Origin: Tanypteryx hageni
Lineage: Eukaryota; Arthropoda; Insecta; Odonata; Petaluridae
DNA length: 64,000 nt
Direction of reading: 5' to 3'
Assembly: GCA_028673005.1 (NCBI GenBank)
Contig: CM054117.1
Location: forward strand, 38,710,564 to 38,774,563
Part shown: in pieces, positions 59,077 through 64,000 of the stretch
Numbering within the stretch: position 1 is the first letter of the stretch
Layout: each line of letters begins with the position of its first letter
Notes under the pieces: generated by a model
The model's database searches: none
Told to the model about the DNA's origin: nothing
Seen by the model: only the letters and a program-made list of their open reading frames with translations
Program-made: the position numbers and the translations under genes

Positions 59077-60117
59077 AGGTAAGAGGAAGGGAGAGTGAAA
59101 GAGAGAACGGGAGAGAGGAAGAGAATATGGGAGAGGGGGGAGAGAGGGAGAGTGAAAGAGGGAGGGAGAGTGAAAGAGGGAGGGAGAGTGAAAGAGGGAG
59201 GGAGAGTGAAAGAGGGACGGAGAGTGAAAGAGAGGGCGGGAGGGAGGAAAGAGAAAACGGGAGGAGAGGGGCCAGAGAGGAAAGGTAAAAGAGGGAGATG
59301 AAAGAAAGATGGAAATTGGATAGAGGGAAAAGAAATAGAAAGAGAACGGAAGAGGAAGAGAGAAGAGCGGAAAGAGAGGGGGTAAGATAAAGAGAGGCGA
59401 AAAGGAAGAGCGAGAGGAGAGATAGAGGGAGAGGATAAAAAGAGGTAGACAAAAGAAATGGGAAAGATATAGAAAGAGGAAAGAAAGTAGAAAGAGAAGG
59501 GGAGATGGTTAAAGAGGAGAATAGAGAAGAGAGGGGTAGAAGAAGAGGGAAGGGGAAAAAGAGGTGGGAAAGAGAGATGGGGAGGGGAGAGAAAGAGTGG
59601 GAGAGAGGAAGCGGGAGGGAGGTAGAGAGAGGTGGAAAGAGGGAGTAAGAAGATGGAGGGAGCAAGAAGATGAAGGGAGTAGGAAGAGAGAGGAAGAAAG
59701 AGTGGGAGAAGTGACAAAGAAAGGGAGAGGAAAAAGGAAGATGAGGGAGATAGTAAGAGGGAGGAAGATAGGAAGAGGAAGGGAGGTAGGAAGAGGGAGG
59801 GAAACAGGAAGAGGGAGGGAAACAGGAAGAGGGAGGGAAATAAGATGAGGGAGGGAGATAGAAAGAGGGAGGGAGATAAAAAGAGGGAGGGAGAAAGGAA
59901 GAGGGGGGGAATAGGAAGAGGGAGGGAGATAGGAAGAGGGAAATAGGAAGAGGGAGGGAGGTAGGAAAAGTGAGGGAGACAGAAAGAGGGGGGAGATAGG
60001 AAGAGGGGGGAGATAGTAAGAGGGAGGAAAATAGGAAGAGGGAGGGGAGAGGAAAAGAGGGAGGGGAAAATATAGAAAGAGAGGGGAGAGGTGAGAGAGA
60101 GAGAGAGATAGAGAGAG
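59077..60117. repeat. 1-kb polypurine tract with nested tandem repeats
   Basis: The plus strand is almost entirely A and G for about 1,040 bp. Internal periodicities include an 18-bp GAGAGTGAAAGAGGGAGG unit (59149-59232) and GAAGAGGGAGGGAGATAG-like units (59750-60060). The Ser/Pro/Leu-rich frame of 373 codons on the minus strand is an artefact. Confidence 0.95.
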
Positions 60118-63100
60118 TTATCTTTGAGCCACGCCCACTCCGCATTGCTACTTCCACCCCTCCTTCTCCTTCATTCACCCCTTTCAATTCTCTCTATCGC
60201 CCTCTCTAGCTCGCTCTCCGCCTTCTACACTTTCACTCTCTACTCCACTTATTCGCAACACTCCCACATCCTTTATCTCTGTCCCGCCCTCTTAAATCAG
60301 AAAGTATGACGCTTGCGTTTATAGAGCGTTTCCATTAAACTATCTTTCCTCTTTTTTTTAATAAATAAGATTGGCGTGTGTGAGGGAGAGGGAGTGTTAT
60401 TATATCACTCGAGAGACTGAAACATATCCTTGGAAAAGTTCAATACCTCATCTGTCAAAGTGAAAAATCCCTAGCGTTGTTTCCAGGTAAAAGGTTTTGG
60501 TGCCGGCAACGCAGCCTGTGCACTCGTGATGCAGAAGTGATAAGGAAGGAGACGTAATGATATAATGAGAGGAAATCAAAACAGGGTATTGGTCTCTAAA
60601 GATTAAAATATGGTTCGAGTAAGCTAATAAACTGCTTATTTCCGCCGATTAAACTTTTCATGCAAAGGCATTTCATTCAAATAGTTTAAATGTTATGTAT
60701 AGTCATAGATTATGTTTTTATTTTGAAATATAGAATACTTATTTTTTCAGCAATGAATAACTACGGAACGCTAAAATAGGCGGCAGAGACATTCTATTTA
60801 ATTATGGCGAATTGTAAAAATGCTTTGCAGAACCCGATTAAATAGCGTGGCAGTTTGTAAGAGGAATAATAATTAGTTTAAATCAGGAGAATAGAAATAA
60901 TACTTTATTAACAAATATGGTATGATTGTGTCATTTATTAATCTATTTATTAACCCAGATCTTGATCTCTCTCTTTATTGCGATTTTCAAATAGACGCAG
61001 ATGATTACTGCCGCATTTTGGACTTGAGTAATTTGCTACGAGAAAAATTGCTATTTCTAATATCTCCTATGGACTGGACGTTTCAATGGCTTTTGAATAT
61101 TTTATTAACCTATGATGCGTATTAAACATATGAGACATCAGTAACGTATAAATAAAAAGTTTTACCATAGGATAAAGAGATACAAACGTATTTTATCACT
61201 TCAATATTCATAAATATAGCAAATATGACTACAAACCTTACTTTATCTAACAAATTTCACTTTCAAATTGAAGATCCCTTGACTGTATGTTTATTTCTGT
61301 CCATTGATGACAATCCATTTTTATAAAACATGATCCGTAGAAAATATTAAGTTTTGACGACGATGCTACGAAAGGGAATTCGACCCGACCAAGGACATAT
61401 GATTATATTTTGTCCGCTATCTATTTAAATTATTGACTGCATGAGGTATTGAAGAAGAATAAAATTTAGCAGTTGGGAACAGGCTGGAGAAAGGAGAGGA
61501 TAGACGAAGAATGTCAGAAGGGATAGGCGAGGGAATAGAGATCGGAATGCTAGTTATGAATTTGCCGCAAACATTTCGATGTTAATTCAGGCGAAGAAAT
61601 TTGGCTCGCAGATAAGCTTTTTCACCGAATTTTAATTTATAAAGGAATTTGAAGTTCAATAATTTGCATCGTAATGAAATATTCGCGAACCCAAGGTAGG
61701 AGATTTCAGAGAAAATTGTAGAAAAAAACTTCCAAATAACTCAAGTTTACACTATTAAAGCGATTCGAGGTTTATTTAATGCAAGATACTTAATGGTTTA
61801 ACAGATGAAAAATTTAAATTATTTAGATAATCTCAAATTTCACATGTTTTACACTTCTTAACGAGCACATTTTTAAATATTTCTCGATCAAATTAATATT
61901 CGGTTTCCGGATATTTGATTAGATTCTGTATTCCCTGAAAATTTCCACCGATTTGACGGCAATATATAAATAGTAAACTACAAGACCAATATAATATACG
62001 ATTGAAAAAAATAAAAAGCACTTGGATTTTAAGACAACGCAGTCAATTCAAAATAGACCACGTCTTGAAAATGCTTTTTTTTTCGTTAAGAGCGAGTTCA
62101 TTCGTCCAGTCAATTCTTCATACCCATCCTGAACCACTCACTGCCAAGCGCAAACGCGCGAGGAAGGATTTGAGTGGGACTGGGATATAGGATGTAAGGC
62201 GTTTATTTGGGCGATCGCAAAGGGGGCTAAGTCAGCCGTTTTATGGAATGCGTGTCAAATACAAACTCCCTCCCTCGTCTTAAACCAAACTCATCCTCCC
62301 TCTATCTTTCCCTCCCGTCCTACTCCCATATTTTTAAAAATAGCCAAACTCAGCACATCATCGTCATCATCATCACCGCCATCTCCACGCTTTTTGAGGG
62401 AGGAAAAGCAGATTCCTACGAAGGCCGAGGTAATCAATTCATCACTCCGTTCTGCGTACAAAAACGAAAAACAGAGAGAAGAGGAGGGGAGAGCATCCGT
62501 TTAAACTTTTATAATGGACGGACCCCTTCCTTGAGTAAAAGGCAAAGAAGAAGGGTGCAAATACAGATTTTTAAGCAATGGAAACGGGTGACATGAAAAG
62601 ATTTTGAGGCAAGATCAAATAGGCGACGATCTCGTAATCGAATGGATTATAAATCTGTCCCGGAAGGAGGAAAAAAAATGATCGTTTGCCGAAAAAAACT
62701 TCGAATCGACGGAAACATAAATCAGAAAGGGAATATTTCATCGAGGCGAGAGCAATTGGAAACGGTTTTTTACTGATTTGAGAATTGAACGATGATGGTC
62801 CAAGATCTAATAAAAGGGATTGTCCTCTCTATTGGTGAGACGATTACTTAGTTTCCTCTACTAAAGTAAGACTAGCTTGAAACCACCCATTCCTCCTGTA
62901 GACATTGATGGATTGCCTTTTGATTGCCACTAGAAGAGCTCGTAGGGATTTGAAATTATTCAACTTTGGCGAGAGTACTCATTGTTATCTTTATCTTTCT
63001 CAATGGAAATGAATGGATGGGTTTATCGTTGGAGAAAGATAAAGTACAGCCATTCCTCACATAGTGGCACTAATTATTTCCATAAAAAATTTTCGTTATA

Positions 63101-63639
63101 TTAAACGCAGTAATGCAAGTGTTCATAGTAACAACGTCGTAATGAGTTAATCTGGAAAAAGGGCCTCAGACAACTAATTTTTATGCAAGAGCAATTGTGA
63201 AATTACTGCGTCTTATCTGAAACGTGCTTGATTGATATTAGAAAAAGCGTCGTAAGCGCGAATTAACCGCGTCGAAGTGCGAATAGGAGTGATTGTTGCA
63301 GCGTCATAGCCGCGAAAGGTAGTTGCACGAGATGTCGTCACCCGAGAATTTTCTGTATTAATTCGTAGATGATTTTTCTCACATCAAACGAAAATCCACT
63401 AACGTAAACACGCAAAACGGAATCGGATGAAGTAAATAAAATCAATTCATTTTAGCTCGGTTAAAATTTTGACTTTTGAAAACCGACAAAGATTTACGGA
63501 AACCCTCGCTGAAAGGGACCACTTCCACCACGGCCATTCTGCCCTTGTACTGTGCGCATCATGAAGAGCCAACCAATTTAACCCCGGCCATCCTCCTGCC
63601 GCCGCGCCCATATCTTCTTCCCTAACAACCTCCCTCATC

Positions 63640-64000
63640 CCATACATTCACTCTCCCTTCTTTCTCCGCAACTCACCCTCCCTCCCTTTTCATCTCTCTC
63701 TCTCTCTCCTCCCAATCCTCCCTCTCTGTTTTCTTTCGTCTCCTCTTTAACCATCTCCTCTCAATTTCTCTTCTCGTTCATCTTCACTTCTTTTGCTTAC
63801 CATCCTCTTCTCTCTTCCAGCAGTTTTATCTTCAAAACCTACCCTCTCCCTTCTCTTCCTCTCTCGCTCACCCATATTCTAGCTTCTCTCTCCCTCACCA
63901 CTCTTTTTCTTTCTCTAACCTCTATCCCATCTTTCTCTCCCCATTCTGTTTATCTTCCTCCAAACTCTTTCTCTCTCTCTACTTTCCATCTTTCCACTCT
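63640..64000. repeat. C/T-rich tract running off the right edge
   Basis: Low-complexity pyrimidine-rich sequence (CTCTCTCTCTCTCC and similar) to the end of the window. A CTCTTCCAGCAG acceptor-like site near 63818 lies inside it, but any C/T tract offers such sites. Confidence 0.8.

Larger units (their letters stand above)
46983..64000. other. Right flank without a recognised gene
   Basis: No exon could be recognised here on either strand. 48060-49330, 51860-54170, 54490-55330, 56160-56800, 58200-59050 and 60310-63240 are AT-rich with unrecognised short frames only (for example 52814-53230 plus, 138 codons, basic, no known motif). Repeats and GC-rich patches are listed separately. Confidence 0.4.

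Noticed and set aside
59066..60187. Minus-strand 373-codon open frame, Ser/Leu/Pro-rich
   Set aside because: It is the translation of a polypurine/polypyrimidine tract with tandem repeats. It has no domain, and the frame exists because the strand lacks A-containing stop codons.

Overview
The window is AT-rich, intron-rich animal DNA. It has many (TA)n tracts, tRNA-derived SINEs, and relics of hAT, Tc1/mariner, pogo, piggyBac, Helitron and non-LTR elements. Nothing bacterial is present. The one conserved gene (an NDRG-family protein close to the arthropod/nematode ZK1073.1-like group) and the repeat content suggest an arthropod, probably an insect. The order cannot be settled from this sequence.

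Gene content is sparse. Two short exons on the minus strand, 33610-33660 and 10208-10271, have good splice sites and compatible phase. Joined, they read as the N-terminal part of the NDR domain. They are separated by an intron of about 23.3 kb, so most of the left two-thirds of the window is intron. The 3' exons lie off the left edge. A possible 5'-terminal coding exon is at 46953-46982 (minus), in the right phase but weakly supported. No other protein-coding gene could be recognised; nearly all remaining open frames are simple repeats, mobile-element debris or antisense of GC-richer patches.

Layout. 1-10.2 kb: intron or downstream sequence with a piggyBac-like element (3766-4360), a 104-bp tandem repeat (6903-7208) and a CpG-rich patch (8520-8960). 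10.2-33.6 kb: the large intron, holding a pogo-like element, a hAT element inside a GGATGGAAGG-type minisatellite, a nest of LINE and SINE, several hAT MITEs, a SINE abutting a CACT-ended MITE, Helitron-like copies, a tRNA-Val-like SINE and a Tc1/mariner relic about 110 bp from the exon. 33.7-47 kb: a hAT element, a 2.9-kb cluster of tandem and inverted Helitrons, a tRNA-bearing element with a hammerhead-ribozyme-like motif, a hAT MITE and two strong hairpins. 47-64 kb: a SINE fragment, a second hammerhead-like short element with a 15-bp target-site duplication, GC-rich patches, a 946-bp hAT element with a perfect target-site duplication, and a 1-kb polypurine tract.

The most unusual material is a family of short elements (41742-42150, 49352-49514, with possible relatives at 27104-27145, 51103-51155 and 46390-46454). 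They share a CTGAAGA / hairpin / GAAA / NNNN-T core arranged like a minimal type I hammerhead ribozyme. One is interrupted by a tRNA-containing insertion flanked by a 13-bp direct repeat, and another is flanked by a 15-bp direct repeat. The Helitron cluster, with the same 9-bp spacer at two tandem joints, is the other structure worth follow-up.
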